From the NCBI RefSeq assembly GCF_040436345.1, contig NC_133230.1, positions 26,229,697 through 26,293,696 of the forward strand: a stretch of DNA of 64,000 bases, read 5' to 3'. Shown here one piece after another: positions 1 through 13,675 of the stretch (position 1 is its first letter; each line of letters opens with the position of its first letter). This stretch comes from Pagrus major (Eukaryota; Chordata; Actinopteri; Spariformes; Sparidae). Position numbers and translations under genes: made by a program. The notes under the pieces are model-generated. The model was given only the letters and a program-made list of their open reading frames with translations, did no database searches and was not told the origin of the DNA.

Positions 1-2499
<2,499 letters not shown>

Positions 2500-2710
2500 T
2501 CAAACACGCCAGGAAGAATAATGCCGGTATGAAGTGTGTCCTGGGTCCAAACTGCGCCTCAGTTCTCGCCTAATAAAGACACCGACAGCTGGCTCTGAGG
2601 TCCAGCTTTGTTGAAAAAATGTCAAACCTGAAAAATCACGACATAAGTCGATGTCTTCTGAAGTCTTCCGTCAAAGATGCCAACTTCGGGTTAAGCCCGA
2701 GGCCTCTTGT

Positions 2711-2840
2711 TTCTATTTTTTATTATTAATTTTTTGCTATTTTTTTTTAATGTTTGTATTTTTTTTTTTAAATAGTGAGGTTCTTATTTTTATGGAGATT
2801 TTGTTGCTTTTATATTTTTTTATATTATTTTTAAGTTTTT
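2711..2840 (-). promoter_or_regulatory. A-rich 5' UTR element, candidate PABP autoregulatory sequence
   Basis: On the minus strand this segment is a series of oligo(A) tracts (runs of 5 to 10 A) separated by a few other bases. It lies about 50-180 nt after the predicted cap site and 250-380 nt before the pabpc4 ATG. PABPC1 mRNA is known to carry an A-rich 5' UTR element that binds PABP and represses its own translation. The position and composition here suggest the same device in fish pabpc4. The function is inferred; AT-rich fish DNA could give such runs by chance. Confidence 0.5.
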
Positions 2841-2880
2841 CAAGAACAGTGAGTTAGACACTCACGGTTGTTTTGTGGCT

Positions 2881-2921
2881 GGGGAAAGAGGCTGCGTGAG
2901 GAAAAGCATGGGCACTTTATA
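2881..2921 (-). promoter_or_regulatory. pabpc4 core promoter: TATA box and 5' TOP start
   Basis: On the minus strand TATAAA lies at 2921-2916. Exactly 30 bp further on, an 11-nt pyrimidine run starting with C (CCTCTTTCCCC, 2891-2881) begins. That is the form of a 5' terminal oligopyrimidine (TOP) mRNA start, a known property of PABP transcripts under mTOR-LARP1 control. The predicted 5' UTR would be about 431 nt if unspliced. The start site is inferred from motif spacing only. Confidence 0.55.
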
Positions 2922-3110
2922 GAGAGTGACGGTGCGGAGGAAATAGTGGCCAGGGTCAAACTTGGGAGAGAAAAAACACTGAGCGTGCAGCGTAAAAGGG
3001 AGAGCGCACACAGAGCTGCTCCAACTACAGCGCCCAGCTCCCCACAGCGACATCTGGGTGGGAATACAAAAGGATCGCACACAAAACACACCGTGGACAG
3101 GGCTTTTTAA

Positions 3111-3953
3111 GCTTAGGAAGGTGATTACTGATGATTATTGCAGCATGAAACAAATGATTTTTTTTTTAAAGGGGGACTGGTGTCTTCAATAGGTAGGGAA
3201 ATGCAAAGGGAAAATAATCCAGTGTGTGATTATTTATGTATACATTTAAATGAAAGTACATTGATAAAAAAAAAGGTAAACAGAGGCAAGTTACAGGAAT
3301 AAATGTCATATTTTATAAATGTAATGGTTACATTTATTTTTAAAGCAACATAATGTCAGTTTTTACAGCTTCTAAATCACTTTGATGTTAGTGTCTTGTC
3401 ATAGGGTGAATGGTGTCTCCATCACTTGTTTCTGCACTATGCAACTTCAGTTAGAGGGTAGGATCACAGCGTTACATGCACATTTACCTCAAGATACCAA
3501 GTTATCAACACATAACATTGTTATGATGTATTGAGTTTTGTTTGTAATCAGCACCTACATTTCATCTGACAGATTGTTACAGACCTGGGATTTGTGTTTA
3601 CGACAGTGGTGTTGCACTCAAACTGTGGGGGGTGCTAAATTGCACAAAATGCCAATTTCTACATAATGTTGCTTAATGGCAAATTTATTTATGGAGCCAG
3701 TCATTTCTTTTTGGGTTTGATTTTGGCAGTTTCAGTCTGGTTGAAGTGAAAACCTGCTTTGCTTCTTAAAACATTTGTATATGCATTTAATTAAAGACAA
3801 AAACAGATTATTGCTCAATATATTTATTCAATGCAATTATAAAATATTCTTAAATTGTAATTATTCTGCTTTGTCCATCCTCCTGAGGATAAAAGATTAA
3901 GAAATAAATTAGTCATTCACATGCATGAAACATACTGAAGTCGCAGATTAAGA
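3111..3953. other. Intergenic, pabpc4 promoter side to zp3 3' end
   Basis: AT-rich spacer. It holds one inverted-repeat element (3343-3674). For the zp3-type gene on the minus strand, a polyadenylation hexamer AATAAA reads at 3828-3823, about 126 nt after the stop codon. No coding signal seen. Confidence 0.6.
3343..3674. mobile_element. Short inverted-repeat element (MITE-like), copy 1
   Basis: The 332-bp segment begins AAGCAACATAATGT and ends with its exact reverse complement, giving perfect 14-bp terminal inverted repeats. A related copy in opposite orientation lies at about 7125-7394, on the other side of the zp3 gene. No coding capacity, so it is a non-autonomous DNA element. Superfamily not assigned. 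Confidence 0.7.
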
Positions 3954-6455
3954 TTACCTTAACAAATCCAGGAAAGTTGACCGCAGCCCCGTCTGCCTGG
4001 GTTCTCTTTTAATTCCATCCATCCCAAATCTTCTGACCACACCTTCGTCCTCCTCTTGCTTCACCTCTTCTTCCTCATAGCTCAACGTTTGCAAGCCACC
4101 TTTTCCTTTTGAGAACTGAAGTTTTGAGCGAATTATAGGACGTGCATTATTTGGTTCTTCTCTGAGCATCACAGCTGCATCTGCCTGCCTTTGAGCCAGC
4201 TCGTCTCTCATTTTGCTAAAATGAACCTTTTCAGGTGTCGTATCTGGCAGAGGGACGTCAGCTTCTTCTGGAGCCTCTGTGTCAAACAATTGAACTCTTC
4301 CTAACCACATTTTTATTTGAGAGTCCTCTGCAGTTGATGCCTCTTCCAGTTGTGGAGGAATTATCAAGTCAACCAGTGTAAGAAGATTTAAATTATGATC
4401 CCTGATCTCATTTTGAGACTCTTGGTCTGCGGTCGAGACTTGCAGCTCAGGAAGGTAATTTGCCTGTAACTCAACTGTCAATTTGTCTTCAGACTCAGAA
4501 CCAATATTCTCTCCGTTTTCAGTATCTTCCACCTGTCCAGGCAGCCAAAGGGTCAGTCTGCCAGCTGGGTCCTGGCTCACAACCACAACACCCTGAGGTG
4601 GAGAGGAGAGCTTGCTTCTTGATATAGAAGTACCAGAAACAATCACATCCTCAGTCGCTGCTCCATCAGAGGTCTCAAACTGTATGGGGTCACTAACAAG
4701 AGCGCTGGGGGTTTCTTGCGGTTCAGAGAATGAAGGCTCAGGACTCGTCTCTACATCTTTGTCCACGATGACTAACGGGCCAGTGCTAACAACAGCCTTG
4801 ACATCTGAAATGACACGCTAAGTGAGTCACTGAGTTAGAGACCAGAAATAGCACAAATCCATTTGCTGCTGCACTTTGACGTTAACCACAAAGCACTGAC
4901 CTTCAGGAAGGCGATTGACTGACAGGCCTTTACACTTTGAGCTGCAGCACTTGCACACCTCTGCCGTTCCACTCAGGTCCTCCCACCTGGAACAGAAAAA
5001 TCTCATCAAGTAATGAAAAAGGTCACTAAATACAGTTTTATGTGTATACAAGTACCTTGACTGGATCATATTATAGTTGCAGGATTTAGAACCAAAGGTG
5101 ACACCCTTGTCTGAGAGGAGGACACTGCAATGGATGTACATCTTCGGAGGAAGAGAGTTCACAAGGTCATACAGCTGACCAGGAGATGCATGATAGTAAA
5201 ACCAATTTTTTTTTTTAATTTTTTTTTTAAAAAAACAAAAACAAAAAAACAAAAAACACACACCTCAGAAATGAGATAAGACGTGTTCAGAACCAAATTA
5301 ACCACATCTGCTCTGTTAGAAGCCACGAATCGTACGACAGCATGAGGAGAACCCAACGGGGCCGTGCACCTGCAGAGAGACGCATCATCACAGCTGATCG
5401 TATCATCATAGTGCAAGCATTACTATCAGCTCCTGACTGGCTGCTTACCCTTTATTCAATATGACTGCGTGCCTGGGTGCAGTCTCAGGTTCGGGAGATG
5501 CAGAGACAAAACAGGACTGGATGAAGAGCTGCTGCTTGGGTCTGGTTTGGGCAGAAACCTGGAGGTTGACAGCCTGGCCTCTTTTATAGATATTAGACTC
5601 TGCAGTGCTGCTCCAGGAGGCTACAGGAAAAACAAAACTTTGTGTCTGTCAAACAGCCTAGCTTAATGGCATCTTTCTGACTTATGAGATTACTCACAAT
5701 TCATGGCTTTGATGTTAAAGGGCTTGCCATTTTCAGAAAATGCAGCTGAGACAAAGAAGTTTGGATCAGCATATGACCTGAAAGGACAAGCAGTCCCCTT
5801 TAGTATGGTTACTTGTGACCACTTAGAAAAGTTTTAGTAACTCTATAGATGCACCTCTTTGGGGTGCAGGAGATGTGCACTGTGGAAGGAGTTTGCCACC
5901 AGGTGGGAGGAGGTTTTTTGAGATTCAAGTAGAGTGTGTTTGTGAACATCGCCAGGCCATTCTGCATCTGTAAGAAAAAGTCTAATCTCAGAAAGTCCTC
6001 ATGAAGCCTTGGGGAGGAAGTAACAAAGAGTTTGGTCAACTCACCACACGTGTAGTTCCACACTCATCCAAACTGTACGTGAAGACAAATTGGTGTGGTA
6101 GCGCTCTGTTGCTGTAGCAGCCATCACCCAACTGTATCTCCTCTTCAGTCAGCATGATACCGTATGATCTTTTATCCACCCGCAGAATCAGCTCAGATTC
6201 ATCGCAAAACACCTCTATTTTGGGAACATGCATGATGGGAGGGAAATCAGCAAGCATGTGAAAGTCAGGGGTCCGAGTTTGCCACGAGCTGAAGATAGTG
6301 TCATACGGAGTGAAATCAAAGTTGCGTTTAAATGGAAAAGGCGGTAAAAATCCTGGAAACTCTTGGGGAAAGGTGTCATCCTGCCTGATCATTCGCGACT
6401 GAACTGTGATAAAATGTCCAAGAAAAAAGCAGAGGAATATCTCTGTTGTCCCCAT
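3954..6455 (-). CDS. Zona pellucida glycoprotein, ZP3 type (egg envelope)
   Basis: Eight exons: 6045-6455, 5855-5967, 5698-5777, 5449-5620, 5264-5369, 5056-5174, 4901-4986 and 3954-4804. All phases close to 645 codons. I chose the ATG at 6455 because it begins a signal peptide (hydrophobic to about residue 20); an in-frame upstream ATG at 6500 would put polar residues first. The ZP module runs from about residue 80 (IEVFCDESELILRV) through GQAVNLQVSAQTRPKQQ and FIQSCFVSA to the Cys-rich CKCCSSKC near 350, the order typical of ZP3/ZPC. Such proteins polymerise into the egg coat after secretion. Odd: the last exon alone encodes about 280 mostly acidic residues with no visible transmembrane anchor, longer than usual for ZP3. 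Its stop overlaps a donor-like AAG|GTAATC, so a further exon could be missed. Confidence 0.85.
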
Positions 6456-7950
6456 TGTAGACCTCGAAGTGGACAAACCACTCTGCTGCTCTCCTACCAC
6501 AGGTGTGTCATTAAGAAGGAGCAGTGGCTGGAGGGACAGGTGAAGGAAATCAAGCTAACGAGGCTCACAGGCAATTATGCAGCCAGTAATGCTCAGTTGT
6601 GCTTTCTCTGGGTTTTATTGTGAAACAAAATGTATTTAGCAACTATAACTTTTTTTTAAATGAAGGAAATTGTGTATTTTTTTCAAAGTCATTTCAGATT
6701 TTAGGGGTCTTTGTTAAACCCTGACACCTGAGGCAAATTGTATCTAGAATAAATAGTCCAGTCTTCCCCATCTAGAATAATAGAATCATTATTCACTTGA
6801 TGATATCTATCTATATAAGTCATGGATGATTTAAAAAAAATCTGAATATTATATCCTCATCCATAAACACCCAAATCTGCAACCTTTATGATTTTATACT
6901 GATATTATAATCTTTAAAAGTAGAATTGTGTGTATAATACAGTTTTAATAACTTCCTTTATGTAGGAATCAGGTCACATTTACATATTGAAAGGACTGAA
7001 GAATTAGGACGCTAACTCTATGGGCATGTAGCAAAAGAACTACTTGTATATTGGTTTATACATTTGAAAAGCAAATAACATGATCAGTAAAGCTAAAGAT
7101 AAAAAAATAAAAATGTTACTAAACAACAATCTGTCAGATATAATGTAGGTGTAAACTACAAACAAAATTCATTACATCATAACAATGTGTTGAAAACTTC
7201 TATCTTGAAGTAAACATGTATGTAACGCTGTGATCCTACCCTCTCACTGAAGTTACATAGTGCAGAGACAAGTGATGGGGGGCAGAGTTGCTGAGACAGA
7301 CACCATTCACCCTATTATAAGACACTGTACCATCAGAATGATTCTGAAGCTGTTATTTTAAGGTAGAGGGAAAAAAAGTCACATAATGTTGCTTTAAATG
7401 TGAATATTTTCTAGTTTCTTTACTCCTCTATGACAGATTTGACAACGTTGGGATTTGGAAATACTGATCAACATTTTCACCATTTTCTGACATTTTATTG
7501 ACCAAACAACTAATCTAGTAATAAAAAAAAAAAGTTATATGAATAGACCACAGAAACCGGGTATTAGTTGCATTATAAACTCACTATAGCAGGCTATATC
7601 TTATGCAATATGGTGTGGTATTTAGATAGTGAAATTTTTTATCTGCTTTCTATTTCTTGGTATAATTTTGAAATATCCCTTTAAGTATCAATAGTCAGTG
7701 GTTATAGAGTTGCATGTGTAACAGGTAAATAACTTTTCCCTCCCAAACACCACTCTTGTACAGTGAACGTGCACCGGGCGGGGCGGCGCCTCCGCACAGG
7801 TAGGCGGAAGTTGGTCCCTGTTTGTCCGCAGGTGAGCGGCACTGAAAGAAGACAACGACCCATCGAAGGCGGAGTGTCGGAAAAAGCTGTCAGAAATGAC
7901 TTTAATACCACTTTAACACTAATGTGATCTAAGGGGACATAGAATACACC
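6456..7950. other. Divergent intergenic region between zp3 and tmem54
   Basis: Both genes start here and point away from each other. The left 650 bp is AT-rich without clear signals. A MITE copy occupies about 7125-7394. The right end (about 7760-7900) is GC-rich with CpGs and is the likely tmem54 promoter and 5' UTR. No other coding signal. Confidence 0.6.
7125..7394. mobile_element. Short inverted-repeat element (MITE-like), copy 2, inverted
   Basis: Read in reverse complement, this segment matches 3343-3590 over most of its length, including the shared block around the GTAGGATCACAGCGTTACAT region. It ends at 7381-7394 with the same 14-bp terminus (ACATAATGTTGCTT). The other terminus is degraded. 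Together with copy 1 it forms an inverted pair flanking the zp3 gene. Confidence 0.7.
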
Positions 7951-10900
7951 ATGGTGAATCTAGGTACGTTGAATTTCATGTGAGCTTCCTGAAGTGACAG
8001 GTATGTAGTCGGTCATGTTGCGTGCTGAAGTTTTTAGGCGTGGTCTGCTGTTGTTAACGGATAGCCAAGGAGAAGAGACGTAGCTTTTCCGGGGTTTTCC
8101 TTACAGAACTCATTGTAATCTCTTATTTTTTGTGTTAATATTTATGAATGATATTTAATTGTTAAGCCCTACACAGGTGTAGCCTAGCTTGTTTGGAGTT
8201 TCACTGAAATACAAGTAAAACTTTTTGGGTAGCTCTTGGCTCACCTTGGATTCAAGACTATGACCTGTCGATAGGTCAGATGTAGACACAGTCTAGTAGG
8301 CTATGGGTCCCACACTGTACATTATATCATTATTATTGAACCTAAACAAGTATCTGACATCACCAAGCAGAATCAAAGAGACATGCTGTCCCTGTCAGAT
8401 AAAAGAAGTTAGATAAATAATAAAGTTTGGTCTGAACATTACAGCAACAATGTGTGATTATGTCTTCTTGAATGTCAGCTAACATCAGACCAACACTATT
8501 ATGACCAAAAACATGAAGTCAGACGGGTCATAGGTATCTGTTACTACCTGACCCCTTAGGCCTCCTAGGTCCTCAACACTCCACCCAAAGCTTTGTCTTG
8601 TTTGGTTCAGGAGGGGCTTACATGGTCTTTGCGTGGGTGCTTCGCCTTTTACGCAGAAGAAAGAACAACATAGTGTAACATAATCCCCATCCTTTCTCTG
8701 AGGTGTCACCATAGCTGCAGCATTTTTTGCAGCATGCGGTGGATGAGATCTTCTTCTCTGCAGGGGTCGGAGATAATTGTGGTAACTGCCTTATTCTCAA
8801 GCATGAACCACTTGCCCGCTTCCTTTCTGAAACCACAGCAGTGCAGTGAAGTCAATTCTCACACGGGTTCACACTCATCACATTTAATACATCTGCATAA
8901 AGGAATTTCTTGGTGAATACAAAATTGGTTCCTGTGGGATTAGAGGCACATGCTTTAGTCTGACCATATGGACTGTTGTACACACAATGCCCTAAATGAG
9001 TTAATTATCTTTTATTTTATTTTGGCAGTGGTCCTGATGCCTTAAGTGAAGTTATGAGGTCAAAATAACATCTTTCTTCTTCCTCTAGGAGTATGCTGTG
9101 CCAACCTCAAGGACAACAAAGCCCTGATGAAGATGGGGCTGGGGCTTGTGCTCGTGGGCCATGTCAATTTCCTTCTTGCAGCACTGGTGCATGGCGCTGT
9201 ACTCAGGCACATCAACGTGCACGCTCAGGCCCGGACCATGGTGTACGCCATCTCTAATGTCATTGCCATCGTGGCAGGCTTGGTGGTAAGTGTTGGGACG
9301 TGCAGATCTCCAGGCAAACTTTATATACTGGCTGCGCTGGTGTGCCTTCATTTAGGGGCATTAGCACATTTAATTTCTTAACAAATTATGTAAGTGACTA
9401 CAAGTCTACACACCTTGATGATATTTGTTAAAAAATATTTTGATTGGCTACATTTTTTTTCATCTGACCTGCTGAAAGTCATGTGCACCGTGTGATCAAT
9501 GAAAATGGAGAAGTCGCACTTGACAGATCTTTGGGTGCATGTACGACCAAAATAGTTGCTCCTGGAGCCCTGATGTGAAGAACTTTTACATCAAACTTCA
9601 ACCCTGATTCCAAATATGTTGGGATGTTGTGCAAAACATAAATAAAACAAGCAGAATGTAATAATTTGCTGATCCCTTTTTTCTTCATATACTCAATAGA
9701 AATCATTTATCTGCATTCATATTTATCCATATATTTTTATTTTTATTCTGAATTTGAAGCCAGCATAAGTTGGGACAGGGCAACAAAAGACTGTAAAAGT
9801 TGTGGAATGTTTCAAGAACACCTGTTTGGAAAATTCCACAGGTAAATTGGTTACAGGTAACAGTATCATGATTGGATATGAAGGGCGTCGTTCACAAACA
9901 AGCATTTTCTTTTAAATAGTTTTACAGTTCCAAACTTTTTTGGAATTGGGGTTACAGGTTTTACCTAGAAGAGCAGCATTTTGGCTGGTGATATTGTATT
10001 ATATATCTGTGAATGAAACATCTGTCCTTTGTTTTTTCTTTTTTTGTGTTTGTGTTTGCCCTTTAGGGAATAATCAGCGGAATAACGGCCATTGTTCTGT
10101 CGAAAAACAAGAAAAACAGGATCCTGGTAAATACTACTCCCGTCTGTCTGACACGGCTTCTCCCTCCTCCATTCTCCTGTCAGAACTTGCACTTTGTTTT
10201 TTTTGAGTGAGTGAGTGAGTGCGTGTGTGGAGATACAGACGTGGATAATTATTTAATAAGTAACATACTAGTACAACCAGAATTCTTTCAAATACTGGAG
10301 CAACCTGTGATTTCCATGTTCCCACACTACTTCCCTCTTACATCTACTTAACATTAAAAAGCAGGTACTCTTTTCACATACAACAGTAAGGGTTGTCAGT
10401 TTTCATTTAATAACATTCTCATGTCATGTTGTCTTTGCAGCAGTGGGTCTTGCTGGTCATGAGCTTCCTGTCAGGTCTCCTGGCAGTTGCCTCCACCGTG
10501 GGCTTGTCAGTTTCTGTGATCAAAGCTATCATGAACAAAGGATGGAGCCTGTTAACACACTGCACGCATCATGTCGGCTCCTCTTCCAGCATCACATATG
10601 AATGTCCCTTTGACCCCACCCGGATCTATGTAAGTTGGATATAATTAATTATCCACTTGCAGTTTGGATATTGACTTGAATTGATGCAAAAAGGTTGATC
10701 AGAGTTTTCTCACCCTCTGTTTTGTCGACAGGGGACCACGATCATCCTGTGGGTGCCTCTCATCTTTATGTCCGTGGTGGAAATGGTGTTCTCCTTCCGC
10801 TGCTTTGCTGTCTGTACTTTGTTCCTCTACCTCTGTCCGTGCCGGAGGAGGCCGTCCAGGGTTAGAAGGGTAAGATCACTGACTCTACTGCATCTGGATC

Positions 10901-12022
10901 ATTGGTCAAAAGATGTGTTTGTGTCTGTAGTGTGGTGGATCACTGATTGCTTTGTCATCTCACTGTGTCATAAATAGCATGTAATTTTGACTTGAACGAC
11001 TTGGATCTAATTAATTGAACATGTCTGTTAGTGATGTATATGGCTTCAAAGGAGAAAAAACAAAAAGAACAAAAGTGAATTTCTCAAACCTCACATAACA
11101 GAACTGAAAAATCCATACAGTGAAATGGACAAACACTGTATTGTAACCTTGATTTGCTAAAGAAGAAGTGTATTTTTTACAAGAGAAATCAGCACCTTTT
11201 TTGCCGGACTGTCATTCTGAATGACAGACTGTACTGTACTGTTTGAGGTTACACGTCTTTAAAACCTATAATTTAAGTTTAAAATTATAAAACTATTCTC
11301 ATACAAAACATCATTTTAATACAAGGCTAAGAAGTAGCATAGAAGAATTAAAAAACGTTTTAATCAAGCCAGTGTCGTAACGTTAAACTGACATGGCTTC
11401 ATATATCCACAAATAGCAATGTGACATTGAATTTAATACTGGCAAAGAGAAACCAGTGGTGAAGACCTGCTGACAAGGAAAACTTGAACAGAGCTGTGTG
11501 GTAATTGTGTCTCCTCTTATGCTATCTGTGCACCATCACATGGCTTGATCTTGAAACTGAAAAAGCATGTTTCATTAACAGTGGCTCAGTTTATTTCCTA
11601 TCATTGGATTTGTCAACACTTCACAAAGGCATATAAAAATTAAATGTGTGATAAATGTATTAATTGTTATGTGTTGCAAGCATTGCAGTAAGATTAAAAC
11701 TATTATTTAAAACACAGTCGATATACTTTTGACATGTATTACCAGTAGTTTTTGTGCAGCCAGCTCTATAAACAGGCAGCAATGTGGTCAAATGATTAAC
11801 CTTCACCATGTTCAAATATGGTGTATAAAATATGCAAACGGAAATCCACAGTATTGTTAAAACTTTGTATGCGTTGTTTGATAGGAAGTCTTTTCATTCT
11901 TGTCGTAGTTGTCATACAAATGTAGTAAAACAGCTGTCACAAGTTTGGACAGGCTTTCACATGCTTAAGCAACACTGCTACTGTATACCTGGGAGATAAT
12001 ATATATCAATATTATGTATGTA

Positions 12023-12055
<33 letters not shown>

Positions 12056-12291
12056 ATGTCAATAAATTATAGCATGAACCTTGCTGGAGCATTCAGGATC
12101 TGAATGCAAGTTAGCATCTCGTTACTGAAAATCTAATTCATGTCATGTTTCAGGTGCGCATCCAGAGACCTGTTGAAATTCGATCATCGCCTCCAGCACG
12201 AGATCCAGAGAGTGATGCTCCAGCTGAGCCCGCAGAGCAGGATGAACTGCTGGACTCTGTCACTGCAGTGGAGCAGAGTGAATGGCTCTGA
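7951..12291 (+). CDS. tmem54: Transmembrane protein 54
   Basis: Six exons: 7951-7963, 9089-9285, 10067-10126, 10441-10629, 10732-10869 and 12154-12291, giving 244 codons (human TMEM54 has 222). All junctions are GT-AG and in phase; the first exon holds only four codons plus one base. Four membrane segments are visible: residues about 20-40 (LGLVLVGHVNFLLAAL), 58-85, 92-114 (VLLVMSFLSGLLAV) and 155-176. The loop before the last segment contains CPFDPTRIY, which I recognise from human TMEM54. The C-terminal tail is Arg- then Glu-rich and cytoplasmic. The molecular role of the family is not established; it is a four-pass protein with claudin-like topology. AATAAA at 12652-12657 is the likely poly(A) signal. 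Intron 2 contains a MITE (9600-9953); intron 5 (10870-12153) holds an AT microsatellite and nothing else I can name. Confidence 0.9.
9600..9953. mobile_element. Non-autonomous DNA element in tmem54 intron 2
   Basis: It begins AACCCTGATTCCAAATATGT and ends with the imperfect reverse complement (TTTTTTGGAATTGGGGTT), so the termini are inverted repeats of about 25 bp. I recognise this pair of ends from a common teleost repeat family, with the usual internal GTTGGGACAG block. About 354 bp, no coding capacity. Superfamily not assigned. Confidence 0.75.
12012..12055. repeat. (TATG)n/(AT)n microsatellite
   Basis: A few TATG repeats running into a pure AT tract of about twelve units, in tmem54 intron 5. 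Confidence 0.9.
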
Positions 12292-13675
12292 TGCAGCTAA
12301 ACCTAATGAGACAGGTTGCAAACGGCTGGGCTTAACGAGATAAAACTTCATATGTGAGGCTGTTTTCAGTGCGTCTGTTACATTAAACGTCTGAAGAACA
12401 CATCCATGGGACTTGAGCCAGCAAAGACAATGGCATTTTATTTCCTTCTATATCAAAAGGAGGATTTTTTTCTTCTAAAATATTGCTGTTGGTTTGGTAA
12501 TCAGATGTTGTTTGCGTATGTTAGTATTGTCATAAAATACAAAGAGCTGTTACCTGTATCTTGAGATTAAAATGATTTCTTTTTAAAATGTTGTCTAATC
12601 ATTTAATCAGACGTAACGTTTTGTAATTTTATCTTAAACTCAACTTTGCAGAATAAATCTACATTAACTTTACTGGGTGTAGGAAGTGGGGTCAACACGC
12701 ACCAGGGTCTGTCAAATTTAAATGACATTTGCAAGTTCTCATGTGGAACACTTTTACTTAAGTTTCAGAATACAAATATATATACACAACATATGAATTC
12801 TGGTATTTTTCTGCTTCACACCGAAGACAACTGGACATTTATGTCCAATTTCGGCAGAATGAAAAAGCCTGACACCCCAAGTGTGACAAATGTGACTAAA
12901 TTTTCAATATAGTGAGGCAGGAGTGTAGAAAATTTACCAAAGATGTCTACGCATCAGTAAAGGGCACATACTAAATAACATTCTAAAATATAAGACTGTA
13001 ATATACTTACACTTTGACATGTAAATGGTATTCAGGTCTATACACAACCCTCTTAACCACTTTTGAAGACCTTATGGAAGCAAGACCAGTGACACAAATG
13101 TATTACAGAAAAGTTTCTATTGTATAAACATGCTTCAACTACATATTCAAAGACAGGAGAAACATGGGACTGAAAGACAAAACAGAGTAGCCAAAATATC
13201 TGATTTAAATAAATTAAATCCATCAGATATATAAAAGCATACGTGTACTAAGCCATTTTACAGAGTTGTCCACAAGGGAAAAGCAAATGTGGTAGCATAA
13301 AAAGATGAAGGATAAAAAAAATGAGAAAGCATACAAAAACAATACTCAAAAACACTGACTGACTTCAGTCCATAAACGGCAAGGTTGAAAAGGTGTCCTA
13401 GAAAATTATGTTTAAGATCCCTGTCCCATTGTGAGGGAGTGGGGTCTGATTAAAAAGGTACAGTCCTTCATGGAGGTCCACGGCAGCAGCCTGGACAGAT
13501 GGTTCATCCACAAAAATCTTGCACAAAGATCCGCCCTGATCAGTTGCATGGCTGCTGAGGACCTCAAGGTGTCTTGGACTCCTCCTTAGGCCTAAAGGAC
13601 CCAGAGAGGAAAAGATTAACCCTCACAATAAGCCACTTCCTGGACAACATGGTAATTAAGTTGTGCCGTGTTTTC
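12292..13675. other. tmem54 3' UTR and convergent intergenic spacer to hdac1
   Basis: The two genes end towards each other. The left part is tmem54 3' UTR up to the AATAAA at 12652. The right part should hold the hdac1 3' UTR (minus strand), but I found no clear AATAAA for it nearby. No other gene signal. Confidence 0.55.

Noticed and set aside
4827-5416. Minus-strand frames of 144 and 85 codons with Phe/Lys runs
   Set aside because: They are real zp3 exons extended by read-through into an intron with poly(T)/poly(A) sequence; only the parts between splice sites are coding.
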